Numbered from the stretch's first letter, positions 1-9,222 are shown. The stretch is DNA of 51,065 bases from Porogramme epimiltina (GCA_900155495.1 FTLJ01000513.1:1-51065), one strand, 5' to 3'. Numbers and translations: made by a program. The notes: generated from the sequence alone by a model not told the origin.

Positions 1-22
1 CCCCACCCCCACCCCCACCCCC
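1..22. repeat. C-rich (CCCCCA)n microsatellite, G-quadruplex motif on minus strand
   Basis: Four runs of 4-5 C separated by single A. The complement has four G runs with one-base loops, which meets the usual G-quadruplex pattern. It is in frame with the gene that follows (Pro-His repeats), but it could instead be the C-rich end of an intron lying mostly outside the window. Confidence 0.7.
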
Positions 23-777
23 GCACGAGCGCGGGCTCGCTGGGCCTCAAGGGCAAGCGCTCGTTCGCGCGGCTCGACCGCCTCGCGACGGCGGACCTCG
101 CCGCGCCGCGCGACGTGACGAACTTTGCGTCGCCGACGACGCCGCGGAGCGTGTCCGTCCCGCGCCCGCTGCGCCTCCCGCAGGCGCACGGCGCGGGCCT
201 GCGCATGTCGAATGGGGACAGCACCCCGTCCGCCGTGTCCGCTGCGTCGCCCCGCACGCCGCTCTCGGCCTCGATCTCGTCGCGTTCCGTGCCGTCGACG
301 CCGGGCCTCCGCCGCCCCTCCGCGCCGCACGAGTCGCCGATGACGCCCGCGACTCCACCTTCGGCGTTTGGCCGCACGTCGTTCGGCTCGTCCTCGTCAA
401 CGGGCGCGCGCGCCGCCCCCTCCTCCGCCACCACCGCTTCTACCACCGCTTCCACCGCCGCCTCCGCCACGACCACTAGTGCGCGCACCACGAGCGGCGC
501 GCCGATAACGATCGGGCGGAGCGCGTCCGCGAGCGCGGTGCCGTCGGGCTCGGCGTCGGGGAGCGCGCCGCGGCTGCTGCGGCCGCGCACGGGCACGGGG
601 ATGGTGTACCGCACGACGCCGAGCACGCCGACGACGCCGAAGTCCACTGCGTCGTCGTCCGCGGTGCTGGGGCCCGGACCGGTTGCGCGGGCGCGCGAGC
701 GGGAGCGGCCGACGATGCTGCGCATGCCGAGCTCGACGTCGTTGAGGTCTGCGGCGGGCGTTGGTGTGGCTCTGTGA
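1..777 (+). CDS. Ser/Thr/Pro-rich protein, C-terminal part (5' end outside window)
   Basis: The frame is open from the first base and ends at TGA 775-777, giving the last 258 or so residues. The protein is dominated by Ser, Thr, Pro and Ala, with many SP/TP dipeptides (for example SPTTP, SPRTP, TPTTP) that could be targets of proline-directed kinases. It contains basic patches such as KGKRSFARL but no fold that I recognise, and is probably a disordered tail. GC-biased third positions support real coding. Exons upstream are missing, so the family cannot be named. Its 3' flank matters because part of it is duplicated 16.8 kb away, beside the second F-box module. Confidence 0.7.
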   Translation, partial: PHPHPHPRTSAGSLGLKGKRSFARLDRLATADLAAPRDVTNFASPTTPRSVSVPRPLRLPQAHGAGLRMSNGDSTPSAVSAASPRTPLSASISSRSVPSTPGLRRPSAPHESPMTPATPPSAFGRTSFGSSSSTGARAAPSSATTASTTASTAASATTTSARTTSGAPITIGRSASASAVPSGSASGSAPRLLRPRTGTGMVYRTTPSTPTTPKSTASSSAVLGPGPVARARERERPTMLRMPSSTSLRSAAGVGVAL

Positions 778-1904
778 GCCGCTAGTGCTGTCGCCGTCTG
801 CCTCTGCTTCTGCCCCTATCCTCCTCTCCGTCTCTTTACTCCACCCTCTTCCCTCCCTCCACCCTCACTGTGTGTCGCCGGATCCGGCCCTCCCGTTTCG
901 TTAGAGCTATACCGTAGGTTATCGTACTACTCAACTGCCTGCGCGTGTGCGAGTAGCGTGTAGAAGTATCCCTCCCCGTCCCTCTCCCCTCACTGTCCTT
1001 GCCTTGACTACCCGACTCCGACTCCTCCTACCCCTGCCGTTCCGCCTCCTCTCCCTCTGCCCTCGCCGTTCCGACGCCTCCCACTCCGTCCTCGACGTTA
1101 CCGCTTAGTGTTACCCCTCGCCTTCGGATCCGCTCCCTACCTCCCTGCCCCCCTGGCTGCGCCACCAAGTGCAACTTCTTTTGCATTTCGCTTGTGTGCC
1201 CCGGCCCGCCGCCCGCCCGCGTGCCCGTTCGTTCGTTCATTCGTCAACGGGCAGTCTCTGGAATATATCACGTCTCTTTGGGAACTTCTTGGATACGTCC
1301 TCAGGCTTCTCCGCTCTTATCGGCCCCGCTCTCCCGACCTCCCCGGCCCCGTCCGCCCTTCCCCCTGTCGTTTATGGTTCACCGTAGCAACGCCTCCCCG
1401 CCGTCGCCGTCGACCCTGTCTACTTACCTACTCTGCGCCCCGCTCCCCGTTTAGTACTTGTACGTCATTTGTACATACCGCCGCTCCTTTTTTGACTACA
1501 TACTGCACCCTTGGCTCGGGTACTGCCCATCCTCGCCCCCCCCCTCCGCCCCCGCTCTCACCCTGGCGGGTTTTTGCGCTCTTAGCTCTGGTACATACAT
1601 ACATACTATCTGCCGCGGCCGGTTGTAAACACCTGTGTTATTCTAGGTTACATAGTTGGGTTTTTCCCGTTCGTTCCCGCGCGCGCCCCGCGCCCCCTGT
1701 ATGTTCGCGGCGCAATGCGATGTCATCGTTATAATCGCCATAGCACGAAGCGTTGGGCTCGTTGTCATGTGTAGGGTGCATGCGTCGCGGCCCGTGTTAA
1801 CCACTCCTCTCGTCTTGGGAACTGAGTCGGTGGAATGTTGTGGGGTTGGTGAGGCGCATTTGAAACGTGCGGAGGTGAGACAAGTTGTGCTGGACTCCGG
1901 TTAC

Positions 1905-1960
1905 AGCTTCAGACCCTTCAGGGATCGAGCTTCAGGCCCTTCAGGGATCGAGCTTCAGGC
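1905..1960. repeat. 23-bp tandem repeat, about 2.4 copies
   Basis: The unit starts AGCTTCAG and ends CAGGGATCG. It occurs at 1905-1927 and 1928-1950 with one mismatch, then a partial third copy at 1951-1960. It lies upstream of F-box gene A. Confidence 0.9.
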
Positions 1961-2044
1961 GTCAGGATACGGCTTGGCTAGATTGGTAGTCGTGGTTACT
2001 GGGCTGCGGTAGAGCGCCCGCGCATTTTTGCTTCGGGCCCGAAA

Positions 2045-2058
2045 CCGGCAAGTGCCGG
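2045..2058. promoter_or_regulatory. Palindrome CCGGCA-AG-TGCCGG upstream of F-box gene A
   Basis: This is a perfect 6-2-6 inverted repeat 139 bp before the start codon of F-box gene A. The paralogous promoter has the same arms with a different centre (CCGGCA-TT-TGCCGG at 18667-18680). Arms conserved while the spacer and flanks drift suggests a site for a dimeric regulator. CGG half-sites are typical of Zn2Cys6 factors, but the factor is unknown. Confidence 0.45.
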
Positions 2059-2101
2059 AGCTCCTCTCCCGTAACGGCTTACAGCAGGTTCAAGGATTGA
2101 C

Positions 2102-2170
2102 GTAAGTACACCCTCTGACTTTATTGCTTTGATCGCGTACGTTGAAATGAGAATGCTGAATCAATTGTAG
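2102..2170 (+). other. Predicted 5' UTR intron of F-box gene A
   Basis: Donor GTAAGT at 2102, branch-like GCTGAAT at about 2154, acceptor TTGTAG ending 2170, 69 bp. The start ATG follows 13 bp later in the strong context ACCATGG. An intron at the matching place is predicted in copy B (18731-18791), which supports it. Confidence 0.55.
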
Positions 2171-2183
2171 GGACTCCGACACC

Positions 2184-3566
2184 ATGGCGCGGAGCCATCC
2201 TAGCGTGGTCCAGAGCGCGATTGCTGCGCAGCGTCGCACCCTGGCTACTGAGGAGCGGAACCGATCCAAAGCCTGGAACTCCACCGTGCCCATCAATTGC
2301 CTCCCGAATGAGGTGCTCTCCGACCTCTTCGAAACGTACATCCGAGTCCGCGAAGCCAAGTGCTTTCCTCCCGGTTGTGGTGGTCGCTCGCGGCATGTAA
2401 AGACACCATGGTTCAACATCTTGCACGTGTGCACCCACTGGCACGATCTCGTCACCGGAACGCCAACACATTGGAAAATAATCTACGTCGGACTCTCCGT
2501 GGAATGGCTCGACCTATGCCTCTCCCGTTCCGCATCTGCCCCCGTAGATGTATACTTCGTTGACTCAAACAAAGTTCCTGCCGTCCTGCTCGAGCACCTC
2601 CTCCCCCACCACCACCGTATTCGCATCCTCCAGTTCGACCTATTTCCCTACGAGCGTCTGCCGCAGGTCGCTGATCTACTACGTCGTGACATGCCTACGC
2701 TTACAACTCTAAGCCTCGATAAACTCGGGTGGCATGTATCAACCCCCGATCTGGATGTCGCCCTCCCTCTATTGGATGCCCACACTTCTTTTTCCGGAAA
2801 CCTCCCAAGGCTCACTACTATCATCCTTTCTCACCTCCGTATCCCTCGGGATGCGTTTGCGCTGTGCCGTCTGCGGGAGCTTGTCCTGATTGCATATTCG
2901 GTAGACATGTCCTTCAGCGAGCTTATACACGTCATCGGTCAATGCCAAGTTCTAGAACGCCTTGTGCTTTCCTCCGTTTTCGACCGCCTCGTCGACGCAC
3001 CCGCAGTGTCTCTTAGCCGCATTCACTCGAGCGCACCAATCGTCCTACCTCACTTGCATTCCATCGAAATCACCGAGAACACGACGACCATGACATCGGC
3101 CTTCTTATCTTCCTTCGTCCTTCCCGCGGTAAACGAGGTCGACATTAAAGGAGAATACGACGGCATCGGGCCGAGCAATGGCCTCGCTCCAATCCTCCCA
3201 CGTCACCCCTTGATCACCTTTCCTATCCTCTCCACATTGACTTCCGCCCGCGTTGCAACTTACGATGAGAACGATATCTCCCTTTCGGGCGCAGTTTCGA
3301 TCGACCCGTCCTTCCCATGGGTGATGCCGATCAATGTCACAATCAGTGGATGGGATCCGGAAAATGTCACCGTCCAGTGCAGACTCGGAGATCTCGATGA
3401 CCTGCTTCATGGTGCACCTTTGGAGTCTTTGGAGGTCGATGGCTCCAACGTTGTCGTGGACGCTCACGACCCGAGTGCGTGGTTCGACGTCTTTCACGCA
3501 TTCCCTCGATTGGAGAAGGTCTACGCTATCTACCTATCCTCCGTAGAGAGCTTCAAGGCATTCTGA
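2184..3566 (+). CDS. F-box protein A (module copy A), cut short by in-frame TGA
   Basis: Probable SCF ubiquitin-ligase substrate adaptor. The start ATG at 2184 has a good Kozak context. The F-box core lies at about residues 35-85: PINCLPNEVLSDLF, then a conserved WFNILHVCTHWHDLV block, the LP-E-V..VCxHW layout of basidiomycete F-box proteins. The remainder is leucine-rich and LRR-like. It is closely related to the gene at 18802 and the fragment at 6661, and convergent with the F-box gene ending at 3993. The ORF stops at TGA 3564-3566 after 460 residues, where both paralogues have TGG (Trp). The same frame stays open for 112 more codons and still aligns to the paralogue, so the gene is either freshly truncated or recoded. 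No intron in the coding part is evident. Confidence 0.8.
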   Translation: MARSHPSVVQSAIAAQRRTLATEERNRSKAWNSTVPINCLPNEVLSDLFETYIRVREAKCFPPGCGGRSRHVKTPWFNILHVCTHWHDLVTGTPTHWKIIYVGLSVEWLDLCLSRSASAPVDVYFVDSNKVPAVLLEHLLPHHHRIRILQFDLFPYERLPQVADLLRRDMPTLTTLSLDKLGWHVSTPDLDVALPLLDAHTSFSGNLPRLTTIILSHLRIPRDAFALCRLRELVLIAYSVDMSFSELIHVIGQCQVLERLVLSSVFDRLVDAPAVSLSRIHSSAPIVLPHLHSIEITENTTTMTSAFLSSFVLPAVNEVDIKGEYDGIGPSNGLAPILPRHPLITFPILSTLTSARVATYDENDISLSGAVSIDPSFPWVMPINVTISGWDPENVTVQCRLGDLDDLLHGAPLESLEVDGSNVVVDAHDPSAWFDVFHAFPRLEKVYAIYLSSVESFKAF

Positions 3567-3905
3567 TCAGGCATCCGTATGGCCTCTTTCGAAGGACTCA
3601 ATGATCGTGTTGTCAGACCCACTGCCGGGAGCCATGGTCCTCCACACCCTTGGATACGGCACATTGGATTTTCTGTATGTTTCACCGGGGATCTCGTCGG
3701 CTCCTTCAACTCGGCCACTGAAGAGATGCTTCTATACCTGCACGAGCGCGCTATTGTGGGGACTCGCTTGCAACTTCTCAGGTGGAATCGCCGAGACTCA
3801 CACCCCCAACTTGTCACCGTCGGAAGAACTACCTTTAGGTATGACTCGGAGCAGGAACGTTTCGAGAACCAGAATATTCATTGCCTCCTTGCATCCAAGC
3901 ATTAA
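3567..3905 (+). pseudogene. In-frame conserved tail of F-box protein A beyond the TGA
   Basis: This continues the frame of the gene starting at 2184 with no further stop until TAA 3903-3905. It contains GSHGPPHPWIRHIGFSV and EEMLLYLHERA, which match TPCPSLRHITFIL and HEMLLCLRERA near the end of the copy B protein. It is therefore the original C-terminus, now behind one nonsense codon. It would be translated only by readthrough, editing, or in an allele that keeps Trp. Confidence 0.7.
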
Positions 3906-3992
3906 ATTATGAAACTTGGGACAGTTGTGAGTATATACCTTAGCTACGCATGTATCAAATTTATAGTGAAAGGAGCACATGTGCGTGCACTG

Positions 3993-5705
3993 TCAGCTAT
4001 CGGAAGAATCCGGCGAGACGGCCGAATAGTAGTGTTGCACGTTCAGCGAGACACTTCCCTCCACTAATTCCCTCAACCGCGGCAAATACCTCTCCTCCAG
4101 CATCTCAAGTTCCGCGTCCGTTGAATCCGACAGCCCTGCAGTATAACTACGGTACCACATATCTAGTTCCTCCAATGCCGCTGCCCCACGCATCTCCCGA
4201 TACTCGAGGCACCCCACCGCCGCAACCAACGTAGCCTCGTCCATGTCAGACTCCATAAAGTACACCACCGAGCGCAGCCAACGACACGTCAGCGGACTGC
4301 GGTCGCCAGCGACAGTGGTTTCCGATTCACGGGAAGCCGCCTCCAAACCAAGCCAGAACTCGGCGGAGCTCTCCCTGTCGTCGAGCTCGATCTCCTCGAG
4401 CACAGTGAGAGTCCGGAATACCGCCGCCCAGTCGGCCGCGAAAGCGCCCTCGTGTAGGCCGTACACGGAGAGCTGGACAAGGTAATCCCCGGCAGGGCGC
4501 AGCACGCGGGTGAGGGCGAAGAGCCCAGTCGCGAGAGAGGGCTCCGAAAACGGGAGCGAATGGAGCGCGAGATGCATAAGGTCGGGGAGTTCAGTACCCT
4601 CTCCTACGGTTAGTGTGAAGCTCCCATGGGCGGCTCGAAGTGTTGCAGTCTTAGCGCGCTCCAAAGATGGAAGATAAGAGTCGTCCGGACCCGTGGTTGG
4701 GAGGAGATCGAGCACTGTCGCGGGGGCTCTGGGCACGTTTCCGTCGTAGGGGAGACATTCCCCCTCTAGTGAGAGGTATTTTGTGGTGAAGTTAATGTGT
4801 GAGATGAAACTAGATATGTGCTTCACGGAGCTGTGCCGGACATTGAGCTGTGTGAGCTGTAAGCATGGATTCGAATAGGCGGGCGGGATGCTCAGAGAGA
4901 CTTGGTTGACGGGGAATTGGGAGAGAAATTGATTAAGGGCGACATATGTAAGGCGCGGCGCTGATCGAATGCTCATGACGAAGTCTTGGAAGGTGCCTGC
5001 ATACGTGCACCCATGGAGCCTGAGTATGCGGAGGTTGGAATACAGAGCGATGTCTTGAGGGGCTTGTATAAATGCGATTTCTAGACGTCGTAGGCGCGGA
5101 AAGAGTTCGGCGGTGAGGTCAATGTTGACTTCAGGTTTGACGTCAGCTGTGAACGTCGCGCTGTCGTGAATGACTAGGAGCGTTTCGAGAGAGCGAGCCG
5201 CTCGATGAAGAAGGGCCGGAAATTGCGAAGACCAGCATTGGGACACGCGCATCAAGGCCAAGCGTCGGACACGATGCAGGTTTTGGGAAAGCATGGCATA
5301 TACTTCCGAAAGCATCGTTTTGGGATCGAGGACGACGTCGATCTGAGCGGCTGCGGAGCGTGTAAGGCAGAGGGTGACCCACTTCGTATCCCGCGGTATG
5401 ATCGTAATGTTTCTCCAAAGTTTCGGCGTGGCACACGCGATGTTATACCAATGTTTGCATACCAGAAGGAGTTCAATCCATCCATATCCCGCGAAGACCC
5501 GATAAGAGGAACACATCTGTCCATATATCGTGAAGATTTGGACGAGAAGTTCGTTGGGCAGCTGGCAGGCCAACCGGGCCGCGTTCAAGTAGGCGTTGCG
5601 ATTCTGGAGAGGGCGAGTGGGCGCATCCTGATCCTCCGATGTGGCTTTAGGGGTGCGGTGCGCGGGGTCGCTGTCACGCCCGACGCGATGCGGCACGGTC
5701 AACAT
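3993..5705 (-). CDS. F-box protein (module copy A, minus-strand member)
   Basis: 570 residues in one exon. The F-box core is near residues 45-100: ARLACQLPNELLVQIFTIYG, then WIELLLVCKHWYNIACATP and LW, followed by an LRR-like region and an acidic C-terminal part. Probable SCF adaptor; the substrate is unknown. It is convergent with F-box gene A, with only 87 bp to the end of that gene's tail. Its paralogue is at 21108-22775 in module B; the two share the sequence around the start codon (CATACGTTGC on the plus strand), which supports this start. The frame is intact with no internal stop, in contrast to its plus-strand neighbour. Confidence 0.85.
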   Translation of the reverse strand: MLTVPHRVGRDSDPAHRTPKATSEDQDAPTRPLQNRNAYLNAARLACQLPNELLVQIFTIYGQMCSSYRVFAGYGWIELLLVCKHWYNIACATPKLWRNITIIPRDTKWVTLCLTRSAAAQIDVVLDPKTMLSEVYAMLSQNLHRVRRLALMRVSQCWSSQFPALLHRAARSLETLLVIHDSATFTADVKPEVNIDLTAELFPRLRRLEIAFIQAPQDIALYSNLRILRLHGCTYAGTFQDFVMSIRSAPRLTYVALNQFLSQFPVNQVSLSIPPAYSNPCLQLTQLNVRHSSVKHISSFISHINFTTKYLSLEGECLPYDGNVPRAPATVLDLLPTTGPDDSYLPSLERAKTATLRAAHGSFTLTVGEGTELPDLMHLALHSLPFSEPSLATGLFALTRVLRPAGDYLVQLSVYGLHEGAFAADWAAVFRTLTVLEEIELDDRESSAEFWLGLEAASRESETTVAGDRSPLTCRWLRSVVYFMESDMDEATLVAAVGCLEYREMRGAAALEELDMWYRSYTAGLSDSTDAELEMLEERYLPRLRELVEGSVSLNVQHYYSAVSPDSSDS

Positions 5706-6337
5706 ACGTTGCGGTGATGCTGCGCCCCAACCATCACGGCATTAGTAGTAGATTCAGTGCATGAACAACTTTGTAAATACTCACTGGTAGGCGGCCTTGT
5801 ATAACGAGTTTTTTGCGTCTACTTGAAATTCGTGACTATCGTGTTGCGACTCGGATGGCTTTACTGTACTAATAGCTTGTGTTAGTATGTGTCTCGAAAG
5901 TGACTTTGAGCACGCGCTAGAGACTATCTTTACATGACTACATCTCCGAATCGGCACTTACCAAAAAGCAATATGTCTTTCCTAGAAGCTCGGCAGATCC
6001 AGAAAGTACAGCACTTAGATCGATGGGACACGGATGAAGTTGTCCTACTTCGCGTTTGAAGACGGAATCGAAGTTCCGATAAACCATATAGTAAAAATTA
6101 TGCCACCACTTTGTGTGCTCGTGTTTGTGCTGGCGCTTATAGCCATTTTCGTAAAAATAGGCACGTGACCCGATGCACTGCGCTTGCACGCCCCTCCCGT
6201 GAGAAGGAATAAAATCATTACACATTTGTTTTTGTGCGCGATGGCCCGGTATTTCTCGCGGTCAGTGCACAAAAATGACCCGTACCACTTTATGCACTTA
6301 CTAGGGTGTCCAATGTAACTGTCGCCCAGATTGAATG
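5706..6337. other. Intergenic, left part of an insertion-like segment
   Basis: There is no gene that I can support. It is more AT-rich than the surroundings. It holds the left copy (about 5951-6075) of an imperfect direct repeat whose right copy is at about 7474-7640. Short minus-strand frames at 5938-6383 have no recognisable domain except the F-box relic at their 5' end. Confidence 0.5.
5951..6075. repeat. Imperfect direct repeat, left copy (partner at 7474-7640)
   Basis: Shared blocks in the same order in both copies are CTTAC.A.AAAAGCA, CTAGA.GC, AGA..GT.CA.C.CTTAG, and the exact 14-mer GTTTGAAGACGGAA at 6054-6067 (partner at 7614-7627). The right copy has about 25 extra bases in the middle. 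The two copies bracket the F-box relics. Confidence 0.55.
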
Positions 6338-6404
6338 AACAGATAGCCACTTCAAGGATGTCAGAATCTTTTGTGTACACCACCGAACGCAGCCGAGGAC
6401 ATGT
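6338..6404 (-). pseudogene. Relic of a minus-strand F-box gene
   Basis: The minus strand reads TCPRLRSVVYTKDSDILEVA, which matches TCPRLRSVVYGETSELNEAT in the gene at 21108-22775 and the equivalent part of 3993-5705. Only about 67 bp are recognisable. It is a third, largely deleted copy of the minus-strand F-box gene. Confidence 0.65.
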
Positions 6405-6632
6405 CCATCAGCAAAAAAGGAAGATTGCTCTGTGCATGAGAGCTCTGAGAGCCGATCGAGCGGGTCGAGCAATGCCCCCCTTTATCAGGTGACAAGCACA
6501 GCATAACATGCGCGGGCGCCTGCTGCCAGAGTATGCATGAGCCTCCAGCGCTTGCTCACGGTAACTGCTCTTGAGCCGCCCGAGGACAGCGAGAGCCGGG
6601 CGAGCTCATGGCTATACTATCCAGCAATCCAA

Positions 6633-6639
6633 TATATAA
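6633..6639 (+). promoter_or_regulatory. TATATAA box in front of the truncated F-box fragment
   Basis: TATATAA lies 28 bp before the point where homology to F-box gene A begins. It could drive expression of the 5'-truncated fragment or be a chance match. Confidence 0.3.
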
Positions 6640-6660
6640 CACCCCAGAAACACAGGTCCC

Positions 6661-7385
6661 ACCACTGACATTCTTTCTCACCTCCGCGTCCCTCGAGATG
6701 CGTTTGCGCTGTGCAGTCCGCGGGAGATTGTCCTGAATGCAGGCTCAGAAGACATGTCCTTCAACGGGCTTATACACGTCATTGGTCAATGCCAAGCTCT
6801 AGAACGCCTTGTGCTTTGCTCCCTTTCCGACCGCCTCCTCGACGCACCCTCCATGTCGCTCAACCGCATCCGCTCGAGCACACCAATTGTCCTACCTAAC
6901 TTGCATTCCATCGAAATCACCGAGAACACGACGACCATGACATCGGCCTTCTTATCTTCCTTTATCCTTCCCGCGGCAAACACAGTCTACATTGAAGGAA
7001 AATACGACGGCATTGGGCCGTGCAATGGTGTTGCGCCAATCCCCCCACCTTCAATCACTTTGCCCGTCCTCTCCACTTTGACCTTTGCCAGGCTTTCACC
7101 TCCACCTTGCAATACTGAGGATGTCTACCTTTCGGGACGGTCCAGATCAGACTTAGAGGTCTTGCCACCTTGCTTCATGGAGCACCCTTGGAGAGTTTGG
7201 AAATCGACGGCGTCGACGTTATCCTGGACTCTGAAGACTCTCAAGCGTGGTTCGACGTCTTCGAAGCATTCCCCCGATTGGAGAAGCTCGATGTTCTCTG
7301 CATATCCTCCGCGGAGATCTTCAAGGCGCTTTGGTCAGGCCTCCGTAGAGCCTCCTCCGTAGGAATCGATGATCATGTCATTTAA
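6661..7385 (+). pseudogene. 5'-truncated, internally deleted copy of F-box gene A
   Basis: Homology to gene A starts at HLRVPRDAFALC (about residue 215 of A) and runs to the C-terminal FKALWSGLRRAS. The F-box itself is absent. A deletion near 7140-7170 removes about 30 codons and shifts the frame: 6661 to about 7165 reads in one frame, and 7170-7385 (LHGAPLESLEIDG onward) in another. A 63-base stretch (6900-6962) is identical to 3053-3115 of gene A, so the copy is young or has been converted. It keeps Trp at the position where gene A has TGA. Confidence 0.8.
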
Positions 7386-7473
7386 CCCGCGACCGGGAAC
7401 CATCGGCCCTCACTTCCTTATCTCCGGCCCATATACGACGAGGAGTATCTGACAATGTGTGCATGGCCACGTC

Positions 7474-7640
7474 TCTGGATGATCCATACTTACTAGAAAA
7501 GCACGAATCTTGTCACTCCTAGAGGCCAAACAAAGACAGAATGTGCAACGCTTAGGGAGCTGGTTTGGAACTGGCAGCCTAGTGAGATGATGTTGCATGA
7601 ACGTTGTCTTTACGTTTGAAGACGGAAACGAACTGGATTT
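7474..7640. repeat. Imperfect direct repeat, right copy (partner at 5951-6075)
   Basis: Same ordered blocks as the left copy, ending in GTTTGAAGACGGAA at 7614-7627. The conceptual translation around the end reads FEDGNEL here and FEDGIEV in the left copy, so both may descend from a piece of coding sequence that I cannot name. Confidence 0.55.
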
Positions 7641-8050
7641 AGGAGCAGTGGCATGTGACTCCCGATTACCCCGAGATCCCATCGGGGGGCAGGGATACTC
7701 AATAATGATGTTGCGAGAATCTCCACTCCACGTCAACCGGTCACACACGACATATAGATTGCTAGCTATAACGCACAGCACATATCGTCCCTACGATGTG
7801 TGGAGCGGAAATGTGGAGCATAGATAGAGTGTGTGTATTTTGTTGCTGACCAAAAAGAGTCATGACTCGTGAATGCATGAACACACACCCATGCACTGAA
7901 GCCTTGACCCGCTATAGTAACCTGAACGGAGAGTGTAGATGCAGCGAGGTTCCAGGACGGGGTTGAGACTTCCTCCTCAAAGGCACAGACAAGCACTGGC
8001 AGAACGACGAGAAGCTGACAAACAAAAGAGTTGAATGGCTGACACGTTAT

Positions 8051-8079
8051 GTCACAGTCACCTGATCTGTGAGCGTGAC
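8051..8079. promoter_or_regulatory. 29-bp element conserved between modules A and B
   Basis: GTCACAGTCACCTGATCTGT plus 9 more bases matches 23183-23211 at 27 of 29 positions, although the sequence on either side has diverged. It lies about 1.1 kb before the GNAT start in both modules. Confidence 0.45.
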
Positions 8080-9006
8080 GTCGGCAACATGGGGCCTGGC
8101 GTTGGTGGCTATACGATGCTCTTTCCTTCAACGTCCTCATGTCCGAATTCCGCCGTCCTTTGTGACCACGCCGCGCATGTACATACTTGTATCATAATTG
8201 AAACCCGTGTCGCGACTGGCTTCCTCACATGTCAACCTGCCGTATTCTCTGCCAGTGACATGATCGCATCACGCACTGGGAGCATCAGCGCATTTTCACC
8301 TGCAAGATTAAGGGGAGGGTCATCGTCTGCGGTTATGTGAGCTACTTCTTTACTCGATATGTTTTTCCTTATGCTTATGCGTGCACTTTGTAGGCACCGT
8401 ATTCCCTAAAGAGAGGATGTTGGCCCCCCAACCGTGGGACCTTTGCGGGAGAAAACAGTGTTGGTGCAGTCCTAGTCATTGTGCCTATCGCTGCGCCCCC
8501 TTGAGTCTCATTAGAACTGACGATTTCGCTTATACGCAGTATTGGCGTGCATGGGTACCCTCCGCGCGAGTTTTGCGGCTCTTCTCCCGATAGACGATTC
8601 CACACCCACACGGAGATCACTAGAAGGCCTCTAAGCGTATGTGCCATGCTGACGTCTGCGGACGCTTGAACTTAGATGGGCAGCGTGCGCATAGGGTGCC
8701 CATCGTGATATTGGAGTGCGTCCAATGAGGAGCAAGGGGAAAGGTCAGGCGGGCCCAGGTTCTTCATTTTGGGCGCCATGAGAGGTGCTTGGAGGCTCGA
8801 GTCTCATTATGCCATCGGGGAATCCAGTGAAGCTGAGGGCTGAAGTTGACCCTTGGTGCGTCCGACACGGTGGCTACTCAGCACAACGGCCGGCTAATCA
8901 GAACAATGATCATTCGGATTCCAGAAGCCGTGGGTGCTCTCTCTCTTACTCTAACCGGCACCATGGTATGGGCGCACATATCAGCGGGAGGGCGACGGGC
9001 CTGACG

Positions 9007-9180
9007 GAGCTCCGTGCGTCTCGCCTGTGACGCCGCTTACTATAGATAGAGTTGGCGCCATGAGTTTAGATCGGCAAACTAGAGTCATGCCACGAGACGC
9101 CAAGATGAGTCAATTGAGCAAGGCGAACAACGCCAGCGTATAAACATGGCAGGTAAGGTGGTTCTGCCCATCGCCAACCA
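9007..9180 (+). promoter_or_regulatory. GNAT A promoter block, conserved in module B; TATAAA at 9139
   Basis: It aligns over about 170 bp with 24045-24215 and begins with an identical 18-mer (GAGCTCCGTGCGTCTCGC), followed by GGCGCCATGAG and AGAGTCATG. TATAAA is at 9139-9144; the matching place in B reads CATAAA. The ATG is 79 bp downstream of the TATA box. Confidence 0.6.
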
Positions 9181-9222
9181 CTCCCTCCAAACGTACCTCA
9201 CCTCGCACAATTCGCAGACAGT

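Larger units (their letters stand above)
778..2101. other. Pyrimidine-rich 3' flank of the first gene and 5' flank of F-box gene A
   Basis: There is no convincing gene here; the open frames are low-complexity and lack splice or domain support. The first part is C/T-rich on the plus strand, as expected for a long 3' UTR. From about 1268 onward it aligns with 18065-18730: both copies share the blocks CTGCACCCTTGG, AAACACC, and GTATGTT..GCGGTGCAATG-like sequence. This shared flank marks the left part of the segmental duplication. Confidence 0.6.
7386..9222. other. Intergenic region between F-box fragment and GNAT A
   Basis: No gene is supported. It holds the right copy of the direct repeat (about 7474-7640), a 29-bp element shared with module B (8051-8079), and the GNAT promoter block (9007-9180). 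Short frames at 8035-8340 and 8785-9030 have no domain. Confidence 0.5.

Noticed and set aside
3543..3616. Intron that would remove the TGA at 3564
   Set aside because: Candidate GT-AG pairs are too short or break the frame, and the region aligns with exon sequence of the paralogue.
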